DNA of 25,577 bases from JAGWRI01 sp035700805 (GTDB taxonomy: Bacteria; Gemmatimonadota; Gemmatimonadetes; Gemmatimonadales; Gemmatimonadaceae), in contig DASSOG010000044.1 in assembly GCA_035700805.1 (NCBI GenBank), positions 1-25,577 of the forward strand, read 5' to 3'. Made by a program: the position numbers and the translations under genes. Numbering within the stretch: the first letter of the stretch is position 1; the number at the start of each line of letters is the position of its first letter. The notes under the pieces were generated by a model. That model had not been told where the DNA came from, searched no databases, and was given only the letters and a program-made list of their open reading frames with translations. Positions 16,183 through 23,709 of this stretch are shown here, one piece after another.

Positions 16183-17207
16183 GGCTGCCGTGGCTCGACG
16201 CCCAGGCCGGGAGCTGGGGGAACCGCGATGCGGCCGGCCGTGACGGTGGCGCCCACAAACGGATCATCCGCCAGCAGCGCCGCGCCGTCCAGGTCGGCGT
16301 AGTCCAGCAACGGCGCCAGGTGCGCGGCCGCCGTGATCCCCAGGCTGGTCTCGATCATGCATCCCAGCATCACGCGCAGGCCGAACGCGCGCGCGGCGGC
16401 GATCATCCGCAGCGCTTCGCGCAGCCCGCCGCACTTGGCGAGCTTGATGTTGACGCCATCCACGGCGCCAACGAGCCGCGGAATGTCCGCCGAGTTCACG
16501 CACGATTCGTCGGCGATGATGGGCAGGGCCGACCGTTCGCGCACAAAGCGCAGCCCGTCCACGTCGTCGGCGCGCAGCGGCTGTTCCACGAACTCCACGC
16601 CCAGGTCGGCCAGTTGGTGGATGGTGGCCACGGCCTGGTCACGGTCCCAGGCGGCGTTGGCGTCCACCCGCAGCACCTTGTGCGGGGCCGCCGCGCGCAC
16701 GTGGCGCACGATGGCCACGTCGCGATCGGTGCCGAGCTTCACCTTGAGCACCGGGTACGCGGCGGCCTGCGCTACCCGCCGTTCGAGTTCTGCCATATCG
16801 GGCGTGATCGCCACGGTGAAGCTGGACGGCGGCGCGTGGTCGGGAGTGAGCCCCCACAGGCGGTAGAGCGGCACGCCCAGGCGCTTGCCCACGATGTCGT
16901 GCGCCGCGGCGCTCACGGCCATCCGCGCGGAAGCGCTCCGGGGCTCGGTGCGCACGAGCGCATGCTCCAGGTCCTCCAGCGCCCACGCGTCGGCGGCCTC
17001 GATGGTGGCACGGAGCGACTCCAGGGCCGTCACCACGGTGTCCGCGGTCTCGCCGTAGTACGCGCTGGGCGCGGCCTCTCCCAGCCCCACGACCCCATCC
17101 GCATCGGTGAGCCGGACGATGACCCGCGGGTACTCCGACTGCCCGCCGCGCGCGATGACGAACGGGTCGACCGTATGCACGGCCACGCGTTCGTACGCCA
17201 GCCGCAT
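16179..17207 (-). CDS. Dipeptide epimerase of the enolase superfamily (L-Ala-D/L-Glu type)
   Basis: 342 aa. Enolase-superfamily dipeptide epimerases convert L-Ala-D-Glu from recycled murein to L-Ala-L-Glu so that peptidases can degrade it. The N-terminal capping domain (about 1-120) includes GLGEAAPSAYYGE. The barrel carries the catalytic Lys pair in VLKVKLG, metal ligands Asp in LRVDANAAW, Glu in FVEQPL and Asp in IIADESC, the second catalytic Lys in INIKLAKCGG, and GCMIETSLG. This combination, with KxK on one side and Lys on the other, is the epimerase pattern in the muconate-lactonizing group. The ATG at 17207 shares a base with the kinase stop (TGATG). AnmK and MurQ in the same window favour the murein dipeptide as substrate, but other dipeptides are possible. 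Confidence 0.9.
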   Translation of the reverse strand: MRLAYERVAVHTVDPFVIARGGQSEYPRVIVRLTDADGVVGLGEAAPSAYYGETADTVVTALESLRATIEAADAWALEDLEHALVRTEPRSASARMAVSAAAHDIVGKRLGVPLYRLWGLTPDHAPPSSFTVAITPDMAELERRVAQAAAYPVLKVKLGTDRDVAIVRHVRAAAPHKVLRVDANAAWDRDQAVATIHQLADLGVEFVEQPLRADDVDGLRFVRERSALPIIADESCVNSADIPRLVGAVDGVNIKLAKCGGLREALRMIAAARAFGLRVMLGCMIETSLGITAAAHLAPLLDYADLDGAALLADDPFVGATVTAGRIAVPPAPGLGVEPRQP

Positions 17208-18214
17208 CACGCGCCGGGCGCGTCGGCGGCGTGCCGCGCCACCCACGCCGAGCGGCGGGCGTCCGCCCCCGCGGGCACCGAGGCCAGGAAGTCGATCAGT
17301 GCATCGGCCAGGTCGTTGGCGCGCGCGTACCGCGCCGTGGGGGCCTTGGCCAGGCACTGCATGATGATGGCCGACAGGGCCGCGGGCACGCGGGAGTCGA
17401 TCTGCTCCGGCGGCACCGGCTGCTCATGCACCTGCTTGTACCCCACGGAAAAGGCGTCCGGCCCGTCGAACGGCGGGAACCCCACGGCCGTCTCGTAGAG
17501 CACCACGCCCAGCGCGTACACGTCGCTGCGGCCATCCACCAGCCGCCCCATGGCCTGCTCCGGCGACATGTAGTGCGGCGTCCCCATGGCCCGCCCCGAC
17601 GCGGTGAGCCGCCCCTGGTTGCGCGCCTCAGCTATGCCAAAATCCGTAAGAATGGCGTTGCCATCCTCGTCGAACAGCACGTTGTCAGGCTTGATGTCGC
17701 GGTGCACGATGCCCAGCCGGTGCGCGTAGTCCAGCGCGGTGGCCACCTGCGCGATGGCGGTGGCCGCCGCCACGGGGTCCATCATCTTGTCCTTCACGAT
17801 GCGGTCCGAGAGCGAGCCCCCGGTGAGGTACGGCATCACCGTGTACACGGTGGTGCCCTGCCGCCCGGCGTCCATCACGGGGCAGATGTGCGGGTGCACC
17901 AGCCGCGCCGCGGCCTGCGCCTCGCGCCGGAAGCGCTCCAGCATCTCGGTGTCCTTGGCCAGGTGCGGATGCAGCACCTTGATCACCACGGGGCGCTCGA
18001 GCTGCGCATGGTCAGCCAGGAACACGTCCGCCATGCCACCGCCGCCCAGCCGCTGGATCACGCGATAGCGGCTACCCGTGGCCTGGCGAAGCGCCGAGAT
18101 GGTCTCGTTGGGCTTCTCCGTGGGCGCGTGCTCCAGTTCCGGGAGCGCCGCTTCGCATCGGGTGCAAGTGTCGGCGGAAGTTCTATTCCAGGTGCCACAC
18201 TCGGGGCAGAACAT
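17207..18214 (-). CDS. Cytoplasmic Ser/Thr protein kinase with N-terminal zinc ribbon
   Basis: 335 aa, the second Hanks-type kinase in the window. The N-terminus has a full four-Cys ribbon (Cys3, Cys6, Cys17, Cys20). The kinase domain covers about 49-310: LGGGGMADVF glycine loop, Lys79 in VVIKVLHPHL, GIVHRDIKPDNVLF, LTDFGIAEARN and GTPHYMSPEQAMG, so the catalytic residues are complete. No membrane helix follows and the tail is only about 25 residues, so unlike the kinase at 2275 it should be cytosolic. The ATG at 18214 has GGAG eight bases upstream. It heads the run epimerase-priA-cyclodeaminase-like-unknown-ccdA, with TGATG coupling to the epimerase. No phosphatase is encoded beside it; the PP2C at 4034 may serve both kinases. 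Confidence 0.92.
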   Translation of the reverse strand: MFCPECGTWNRTSADTCTRCEAALPELEHAPTEKPNETISALRQATGSRYRVIQRLGGGGMADVFLADHAQLERPVVIKVLHPHLAKDTEMLERFRREAQAAARLVHPHICPVMDAGRQGTTVYTVMPYLTGGSLSDRIVKDKMMDPVAAATAIAQVATALDYAHRLGIVHRDIKPDNVLFDEDGNAILTDFGIAEARNQGRLTASGRAMGTPHYMSPEQAMGRLVDGRSDVYALGVVLYETAVGFPPFDGPDAFSVGYKQVHEQPVPPEQIDSRVPAALSAIIMQCLAKAPTARYARANDLADALIDFLASVPAGADARRSAWVARHAADAPGA

Positions 18215-18296
18215 GCAGGCCGCTCCGGTCGTTCGGTCGCCAGGTGGGAGGCGTACGCCAAGGCAGGGAACTTAGCACCCGCCGCGCGCCGCTGCA

Positions 18297-19223
18297 TCAG
18301 AGCAGGGCGCGCAGGTGCGCGACGCACGCCTCGCCCAGCCGGGCGGGGTCGTAGCCACCTTCCAGCGCGCTCACCACGCGGCCACCGCACCAGTGCTCGG
18401 CGCGCTCCACCACGGCCCGGGTCAGCGAGGTCACGTGCTCCATCTCGAGCGTGAAGCCGCCCAGGGGATCGCCAGCCAGGGAGTCGAACCCCGCCGAGAC
18501 GAGCACCAGTTCGGGCGTGAACGCGTCGGTGGCCCGATCCATCGCCTCCACGAACGCCGCCACGTACTCGGCCGGCGGAAGCCCCGGCGCCATGGGGACG
18601 TTCCAGATGGTGCCGAGCGGGCCCCGGTCCTCCGCCGCGCCGGTGCCGGGGTACCACGGCCACTGGTGCATGGAGACCAGCCGAATGCCCACGGTGTCCT
18701 GCACCAGCGCCTGTGTGCCGTTGCCGTGATGGACGTCCCAGTCCACGATGAGCACCCGCCCCAGGCCGTGCCGTCGCATGGCGTGGTGCGCCCCGATGGC
18801 CACGTTGCCGAACAGGCAGAAGCCCATGCCGCGGTCGCGCAGCGCGTGGTGGCCGGGTGGGCGCACCGCGCAGAAGCTGCGCGTCGCCCGGCCATCGAGC
18901 GCCATGTCCACGGCGTCGAGCACGCAGCCCGCGGCCGCGCAGGCCGCGTTCCACGAACCAACGCTCACCACCGTGTCTGGATCCAGGTGGCCGCCGCCAG
19001 AAGCCGCCAGGTCCCGGACGCGCGCGATGTACGCCGGGTCGTGCGCCAGGGCCAGGTCGTCCGGCGTGGCGTGCCGTCCCTCGACGTGCTGGAGGGCGTG
19101 AAAGAGTTCCGGGTCCCCTCGCATCGCGCGCGGAATGGCGCGCAGGCGACCCACATGCTCCGGGTGTCCCCAGCCGGTGTCGTGGGTGCCGCAGTCGGAA
19201 TGCGAGATGTAGGCCAGGGACAT
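18297..19223 (-). CDS. Histone-deacetylase-superfamily amidohydrolase
   Basis: 308 aa. This arginase-fold Zn enzyme family removes acetyl groups from acetyl-lysine, acetylpolyamines or related amides. Active-site motifs are complete: the tandem His in VRPPGHHALRDRGMGFCLF, Asp-x-His ligands in IVDWDVHHGNGTQ, the third metal Asp in VSAGFDSLAGDPLGG, and the late Tyr in LEGGYDP. The N-terminus HDTGWGHPEHVGRL is typical of bacterial class II-like members such as acetylpolyamine amidohydrolases. I chose the ATG at 19223, which has GGGTGA four bases upstream, over the GTG codon immediately before it. The gene is separated from its neighbours by 82 and 91 bases and is probably its own unit. Substrate cannot be decided; protein deacetylation and polyamine deacetylation are both open. 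Confidence 0.92.
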   Translation of the reverse strand: MSLAYISHSDCGTHDTGWGHPEHVGRLRAIPRAMRGDPELFHALQHVEGRHATPDDLALAHDPAYIARVRDLAASGGGHLDPDTVVSVGSWNAACAAAGCVLDAVDMALDGRATRSFCAVRPPGHHALRDRGMGFCLFGNVAIGAHHAMRRHGLGRVLIVDWDVHHGNGTQALVQDTVGIRLVSMHQWPWYPGTGAAEDRGPLGTIWNVPMAPGLPPAEYVAAFVEAMDRATDAFTPELVLVSAGFDSLAGDPLGGFTLEMEHVTSLTRAVVERAEHWCGGRVVSALEGGYDPARLGEACVAHLRALL

Positions 19224-19260
19224 CACGTCACCCGGTGGCGTGGCGCTTCACGCACCGACC

Positions 19261-19302
19261 GGCGCGCGGCAGGGAGCGGCCCGCGCTCCCGGGTCCCGCG
19301 CC
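19261..19302 (-). terminator. GC-rich hairpin after the ubiquitin-fold gene
   Basis: A seven-base stem GGGAGCG/CGCTCCC (19272-19278 with 19284-19290, five-base loop) is enclosed by an outer GGCGCG/CGCGCC pairing (19261-19266 with 19297-19302). It lies just after the stop at 19315 and before the deacetylase start. There is no U-tract, so it is not a standard intrinsic terminator, but it may mark the end of the unit or protect the transcript's 3' end. Confidence 0.35.
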
Positions 19303-19314
19303 ACACGAGTCGCC

Positions 19315-19662
19315 TCAGCGCAGGGGACGGCGGTGGCGATGCATGATCAGCAGGATCATGCCGTTGCGCACGCCCGCGTCGGCCAGCGACTCCCGCTCGT
19401 TGAGTATCTCCCAGCCGTCCAGCTTCACCACGTAGTCCTCGTGGAAGGCGGCCTTGGGCTGGAGCTCGTCGAGCACGCGCTGCTTCACGGCCTCCACAGT
19501 TTCCGTATCGGGCGTCTCGATCCGGACCGCGTTCCACACGGGCAGCACCTCCACCCGGATGGTGATGGTGGGCTGGTCGGCTGCACCAAGGCGGATGGTG
19601 TCCTTGCCCGCCCGCCATTGCGTGGCAAACCGGACCGGGGCGTTCATGACGGCGGTGCTCAT
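19315..19662 (-). CDS. Ubiquitin-like beta-grasp protein without Gly-Gly tail
   Basis: 115 aa. I read a ubiquitin/YukD-type beta-grasp fold from about residue 30 on: strands TITIRVEVL and NAVRIETPD, helix TVEAVKQRVLDELQP, strands DYVVKLDG and WEILN, the typical ESLADAGVRNGM turn (compare the 'sL.d.gv.dG' pattern of ubiquitin-like proteins), and a last strand ILLIMHR. The chain ends in RHRRPLR, so there is no Gly-Gly for activation by an E1-like enzyme, and no E1, E2 or JAB-protease gene is near. The first 30 residues are an unstructured or helical lead. The ATG has strong GGGAGG upstream and overlaps the preceding stop (ATGA). A YukD/EsaB-like or protein-interaction role is possible; the function is unknown. 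Fold assignment comes from pattern, not from a search. Confidence 0.72.
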   Translation of the reverse strand: MSTAVMNAPVRFATQWRAGKDTIRLGAADQPTITIRVEVLPVWNAVRIETPDTETVEAVKQRVLDELQPKAAFHEDYVVKLDGWEILNERESLADAGVRNGMILLIMHRHRRPLR

Positions 19663-19955
19663 GCTCCCTCCCCGTCGCGCGGCAGTTCGGGGAGCGTGGT
19701 GAAGAATCGCGCGAGCTGCATGGTGAACATGTAGGACGACCCGGTGACGTGGCTGCCGCCCGGAACCGCGCGCGCGGCCACCACCAGTTCCTCGCCGCCC
19801 TGGCCGCGGAAGCTCGCCCACGCCGGCCCGCTCAGGTCGATGTTGGTGGCGTAGAGCGGGTTGCGCTTGGAAAAGAACTGCTGCGCCTGGGCCATCACGG
19901 CCTCGGGCGCCAGCGTGGTGAAGTGTTCCTGCATCGTCTCGCGTGAAGGCTTCAT
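19659..19955 (-). CDS. Unrecognised 98-aa protein between the sensor-like gene and the ubiquitin-fold gene
   Basis: No family recognised. The protein is soluble, without signal, membrane helix or Cys. A helical N-terminus (TLAPEAVMAQAQQFFSKRN) is followed by an apparent beta-sheet part with GPAWASFRGQGGEELVVAAR and GGSHVTGSSYMF, then an amphipathic helix MQLARFFTTLPEL. The ATG at 19955 is favoured because AGAGGA lies nine bases upstream; a TTG at 19964, overlapping the upstream stop, is the alternative. It lacks the WxG motif and helical-hairpin form of WXG100 proteins. The ATGA overlap with the ubiquitin-fold gene implies linked translation and probably a joint function. Confidence 0.75.
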   Translation of the reverse strand: MKPSRETMQEHFTTLAPEAVMAQAQQFFSKRNPLYATNIDLSGPAWASFRGQGGEELVVAARAVPGGSHVTGSSYMFTMQLARFFTTLPELPRDGEGA

Positions 19956-19960
19956 GACGG

Positions 19961-21439
19961 TCAATCCTCTTGCAGTCGCATACCCGGCGGCGTGACGCGC
20001 GCATGGGCGCCGCTCGCCGGTGCCCGCCCCGCGGGCCCTTCGTACACCAACGGAAGTTCCACCCGCACCGTCGTACCCTGCCCCGGCGCGCTCACCAGCA
20101 CCACGTCCCCGCCCAGCGACCGCGCCGTCCGCCGGGCCAGCGGCAGGCCCAGGCCCGCCGCCACTCGGCGTTCGCCCGGCGCGTCCGCGTCGCCCCGCCG
20201 GAACTCGTCGAACACGTTCCGCTGCGCCTCAGCCGGGATGCCCACGCCCGTATCCTCAACGCGATACACCACCCGCTCGTCGTGCACCTCCACGGCCGCC
20301 CGCACGCTCCCGTGTTCAGTAAACGCGTAAGCATTGGCCAGCAGCGCGGAGAGCATCCCGGTAACCCGACGACGGTCACTGGCCATCGTCGGCGCCACAT
20401 CCGGTTCGCTGGTGTGCAGTTCCACCCCGTCCCGACGGCCCGTGGTGATCGCCAGCGCCTCGCGCATCGGATCCCGCGGGTCAAAGGCGCTGACCGCCGG
20501 TTCCACCCCGCCCCGCTTCAACTCCGAAAGCTCCACCAGGCTGGTGATGCGCGCGAGCAACGCCTGCCCCGATTGCGTCACGTCGCGCAACGCCGCGCCC
20601 TTGGCATCGGTGGGCGACGCGTCCTCCACCTGGATGCCCGAAATGTAATCCACGAGTTCGGCCAGCGGCGAGCGAAGCTCGGTGGACAGGTTGGCCAGGA
20701 ATTCGTCCTGCAGGCTCCGGGCCTCAAGCAGCGCCGCGTACTGCGACTCGAGCTCCGCATTCGTGTCGGTGAGCGCCGAGTTGGCGCGCTTCAGGTCGTC
20801 GATCAGCCGGGCCTTCTGCGCGGTGGCGGCCATCTGGTCGGCCACCATGCGCAGCAGGCTGCGCGTCTCGGCGCTGAGCCCGCCCACGGTGGCAAAGTAG
20901 AACGTGACCGTCCCGAGGACCCCGCCACCCGTCTGCAGGGGCAGCGCGGCCAGCGAACGGAAGCCCAGCTCGTTGGCCACCTCCTGCCAGTCTTCCAGCG
21001 ACGGATCCGCAAAGATGTCCGGCACTTCGATGGCGCGCCGTTCACTGGCGGCTTCTCCGCTGGGGCCAAAGCCCAGGCGCACGCGCATCTCCCCCAGGAA
21101 TGGGGTGTAGCGCTCGGGCCAGTTGTAGGCGGCGGCCAGGCGCATGAGTTCGCTGGCGCCGTCCACCACGTACACGCACGCGAAGGTGGCCCCGACCACG
21201 GGGCTCACGCGATCCAGCGCGAACTGGAAGACGTCTTCGGGACGCTCGGCGGTAAGGAAGGCGTGGACAATCTCGCGAACCGCCATCAGCTCGCGCAGCC
21301 CGAAATCCACGCCTTCGGCGGGCGTGCGGACGCGTGTTTCTCCGGAATTCACGGGAGCCCGGGTCACGGCGGCAATGTACGACTGTGGCCGGAAACGGGC
21401 CAGATGCGCGACATCAAGCGGCCACGGCGGCCGGCGCAC
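19961..21439 (-). CDS. GAF sensor protein with histidine-kinase-like core lacking the phosphoacceptor His
   Basis: 492 aa from a GTG at 21439. A GAF domain covers about 52-215 (FACVYVVDG, LGFGPSGEAASERRAIEVPD, SLAALPLQTGGGVLGTVTFYF). A coiled coil (about 218-245) leads to a HisKA-like helix reading DEFLANLSTELRSPLAEL. The expected S-H-E-L-R-x-P-L has Thr253 (codon ACC at 20681-20683) instead of His. The HATPase domain is otherwise kept: N-box LLANAYAFTEHG, G1 VEDTGVGIPAE, F-box FDEFRRGD and G2 AGLGLPLARRTARSLGG. It may therefore bind ATP but not autophosphorylate in the normal way. There is no receiver domain or adjacent response regulator. The start is uncertain, since later in-frame GTG and ATG codons precede the GAF domain. 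Its end lies against the 98-aa gene. Confidence 0.85.
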   Translation of the reverse strand: MRRPPWPLDVAHLARFRPQSYIAAVTRAPVNSGETRVRTPAEGVDFGLRELMAVREIVHAFLTAERPEDVFQFALDRVSPVVGATFACVYVVDGASELMRLAAAYNWPERYTPFLGEMRVRLGFGPSGEAASERRAIEVPDIFADPSLEDWQEVANELGFRSLAALPLQTGGGVLGTVTFYFATVGGLSAETRSLLRMVADQMAATAQKARLIDDLKRANSALTDTNAELESQYAALLEARSLQDEFLANLSTELRSPLAELVDYISGIQVEDASPTDAKGAALRDVTQSGQALLARITSLVELSELKRGGVEPAVSAFDPRDPMREALAITTGRRDGVELHTSEPDVAPTMASDRRRVTGMLSALLANAYAFTEHGSVRAAVEVHDERVVYRVEDTGVGIPAEAQRNVFDEFRRGDADAPGERRVAAGLGLPLARRTARSLGGDVVLVSAPGQGTTVRVELPLVYEGPAGRAPASGAHARVTPPGMRLQED

Positions 21440-21475
21440 CAGCCAGCGCGCCAGCCCGCACGCCGCGCGGCCGGC

Positions 21476-22177
21476 TCAGCGATTCTTGGAGAGCGCCCGG
21501 ATTTCCATGCTGTGCACCAGCACGTTCTCGGGGGTGTGCAGCACCTGCGCCACCGCCTCCGCCACGTCCTCGGGCTTCAGCTTCCAGCTCTTGCCGCCGG
21601 CAATCGGCCCGTCAAAGGCCGTGGCCACGCCCCCCGGGTGCACGACCGACACCTTCACCCCCTGGTCACGCACCTCCATCAGCAGCGATTCCGCGAAGCC
21701 GGCCACGGCATGCTTGGTGGCGGTGTACGCGGTGCCCCCGGCCCAGGCGCTGCGCCCGCCGATGGAGCCGATGATCACCACATGGCCGTGGCCCCGCTGC
21801 ACCATGCCGGGCAGCACCGCGCGCGTCACGTGATACAGCGCGTTGAGGTTCACGTCCACCTGTCGGTGCCATTCCTCAGGCGTCATCTCCAGCAGCGGCT
21901 TCATGATGGCGAGCCCGGCGTTGTTCACCACCACGTCGGCATGCACCTCGCGCAGGGCCACATCCACCGCGTGGCCATCGGAGAGGTCGAGCACTATTGG
22001 CGTGCAGCGCCCGCCCGCGCCGTCCACTTCGAGCCGCAGGGTGTCGAGGTCCGCGGCGGCGCGTGCCACGGCGACAATGTCGTACTCGCCGGCCAGGCGC
22101 AGCGCGACGGCGCGACCGATGCCGCGGGAGGCACCCGTCACGAGGGCGGTGGGCCGGGCGGAGTGGGCAGGTGGCAT
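21476..22177 (-). CDS. Short-chain dehydrogenase/reductase (SDR)
   Basis: 233 aa, typical classical SDR length. Cofactor motif TALVTGASRGIGRAVAL near the N-terminus, VVNNAGLAI in the middle, and the active site Ser in IIGSIGGRS with Tyr-x-x-x-Lys in AYTATKHAVAG. Basic Arg in the ASRG loop and further Arg near residue 40 suggest NADP(H) over NAD(H), but this is only a tendency. The ATG at 22177 has GAGG eight bases upstream; a longer frame upstream would overlap the metallopeptidase gene and is rejected. It lies 14 bases after that gene and 36 before the sensor-like gene. The substrate is not predictable. Confidence 0.92.
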   Translation of the reverse strand: MPPAHSARPTALVTGASRGIGRAVALRLAGEYDIVAVARAAADLDTLRLEVDGAGGRCTPIVLDLSDGHAVDVALREVHADVVVNNAGLAIMKPLLEMTPEEWHRQVDVNLNALYHVTRAVLPGMVQRGHGHVVIIGSIGGRSAWAGGTAYTATKHAVAGFAESLLMEVRDQGVKVSVVHPGGVATAFDGPIAGGKSWKLKPEDVAEAVAQVLHTPENVLVHSMEIRALSKNR

Positions 22178-22191
22178 GCGTCGTCCCTCGT

Positions 22192-23709
22192 TCAGCCGAG
22201 CAGGCGTTCGATGTTTCGTACCAGCGGGGCGAAGCCCAGCGTCTTGCCCGAGACCCGCGCGGCCTGCTCCTGCGCCAGCTCCCGCTGTCCGTGTCGAAAG
22301 AGTTCGTCCACGATCCACGGACCGGCGCTGGGGTTGCGCCACCAGTCTTCGTTCATGCGCTCCGTCAGCGTCTCGTTCAGCAGCGCCTGCAGTTGCCAGG
22401 CCCGCAGGTAGCGCGCCGAATAGTAGCCGACATCCACGTCCACAAATGCGTCGGCCGGGTCGTACCGGAATGAGGTGGCGTCGGTCAGGATCTGCGCGTA
22501 CAGCGCGGGCAGGTCGCCCCACGAAACGTCGCCGCCGTACAGGTGGGTTTCGTAGATGAGCTTGGCGCAGTACCGCCGCAGGAACTGCAATTCCTCAAAG
22601 CCCGCGCTGCGCAGGAACCGTGGCAGGTCCGCCTTGCCCAGCTCACTGTAGCGCCCCAGCCACCCGCGATCCTGCAGCCGGTGGTCGAACAGCATGGCGT
22701 ACCCTTCGGTGATGGAGTTGTCGCCCAGCCAGCGGTCTTCAAAGGGAAGCGTGGCATCCATGTACCCGAAGTGCAGGGCGTGCCCCAGTTCATGCAGGAA
22801 CGTGCTCCAGTCGTTCTGGCCGCCGTGCGGCCGCAGCACCAGGTACACCTCGTGCGGCACGCGCACCGGGGAACAGAAGGCCCGCGCGCGCTTGCCGGGC
22901 CGGTCGGCCGTGTCGAAGGTGACGTGGCCGCCCGCATCCTCGGCGATGCCCATTTCCGCCACCTGCCCCAGGATGCGTTCCTGCATCGGCTCCCACGGGA
23001 ACGAGGGGTCAAAGGTGCGGGCGCGCAGGAGCGCCAGGGCGTCGGCTCGCGTGGCCTCGCCCGGCGCGATCCCCAGTTCACGCTTCACGAACTCCGGATG
23101 GACCTCATCCCACATGGCCTGTGTATCGCGCAGGAACTGTTCGCACTCGTCGCGCAATCCATAAAGTGAGAAGCCGGCCAGCAGGTCGAACGTGGCGTTG
23201 TAGTCGGCGCCAAGGCCCAGGCGTTCGGTGATGTCGCGCTCGCGCTGGAAGCGCTCCTGCCGGAGTGGGGCGAGTTCGCTGCGCACCAGCCGGGCCCGCG
23301 CCGCCTCGAGCGTCAGGCGCGCCGACCGGTCGGTGCTGTTGGCCAAGTCAATCGCCGCGCGCTGGAACGGGACACCGCTCCCATCGGGAAGACTGATGAT
23401 GGCGGTGGCCTCCCAGGCAATCTCCCGTTCGTCCAGCGCCGCCAGTTGCCGCGACGCCTGCGCGCCCGCCTGCCAGTCGAGCAGCGACCGGAGGCCGCGG
23501 CGCGCCTCGCTCCCCGCGGGGGCGGCGCGGAAGGCCTGGAGGACCATGGCCAGCGATTCCTCGCTGAGCACGTGGGCAAACCGGCTATACAGGGACTGCA
23601 ATTCCGCCGTGGGCTTGTGCCCGGACAGCGCCTGCCATTCCTCACGGGCAATGGCTTCCATGAACGCCTGCCCGTCGCGACGCAACTGGTCGAGCGTCGG
23701 CGGCGTCAC
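22192..23709 (-). CDS. M3-like zinc metallopeptidase
   Basis: 505 aa. A gluzincin metallopeptidase with zinc motif HELGH at 306-310 (STFLHELGHALHFGYMD) and the third ligand Glu335 in NSITEGYAMLFDH, spaced as in oligopeptidase families M3/M32. The C-terminal region YYSARYLRAWQLQALLNE resembles the M3 closing segment. There is no signal peptide, so it probably cleaves peptides in the cytoplasm. The N-terminal 280 residues are helical, as expected for the cap of this fold. The start is a GTG that overlaps the glyQS stop by four bases (GTGA). M32 carboxypeptidase is an alternative, but the HELGH and length fit M3-like enzymes better. Confidence 0.85.
   Translation of the reverse strand: MTPPTLDQLRRDGQAFMEAIAREEWQALSGHKPTAELQSLYSRFAHVLSEESLAMVLQAFRAAPAGSEARRGLRSLLDWQAGAQASRQLAALDEREIAWEATAIISLPDGSGVPFQRAAIDLANSTDRSARLTLEAARARLVRSELAPLRQERFQRERDITERLGLGADYNATFDLLAGFSLYGLRDECEQFLRDTQAMWDEVHPEFVKRELGIAPGEATRADALALLRARTFDPSFPWEPMQERILGQVAEMGIAEDAGGHVTFDTADRPGKRARAFCSPVRVPHEVYLVLRPHGGQNDWSTFLHELGHALHFGYMDATLPFEDRWLGDNSITEGYAMLFDHRLQDRGWLGRYSELGKADLPRFLRSAGFEELQFLRRYCAKLIYETHLYGGDVSWGDLPALYAQILTDATSFRYDPADAFVDVDVGYYSARYLRAWQLQALLNETLTERMNEDWWRNPSAGPWIVDELFRHGQRELAQEQAARVSGKTLGFAPLVRNIERLLG

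Noticed and set aside
19315..19955. Reading the two small genes as part of a type VII secretion locus (YukD/EsaB plus WXG100).
   Set aside because: The 98-aa protein has no WxG motif and is predicted beta-rich in part, and no EccC/YukB ATPase or membrane component is near.
19970..22411. An 813-codon open frame on the plus strand, opposite the sensor-like and SDR genes.
   Set aside because: Its product is His/Arg/Gly-rich low-complexity sequence with no domain, while the minus strand carries clear SDR, GAF and ATPase motifs. Long antisense frames are expected at this GC content.
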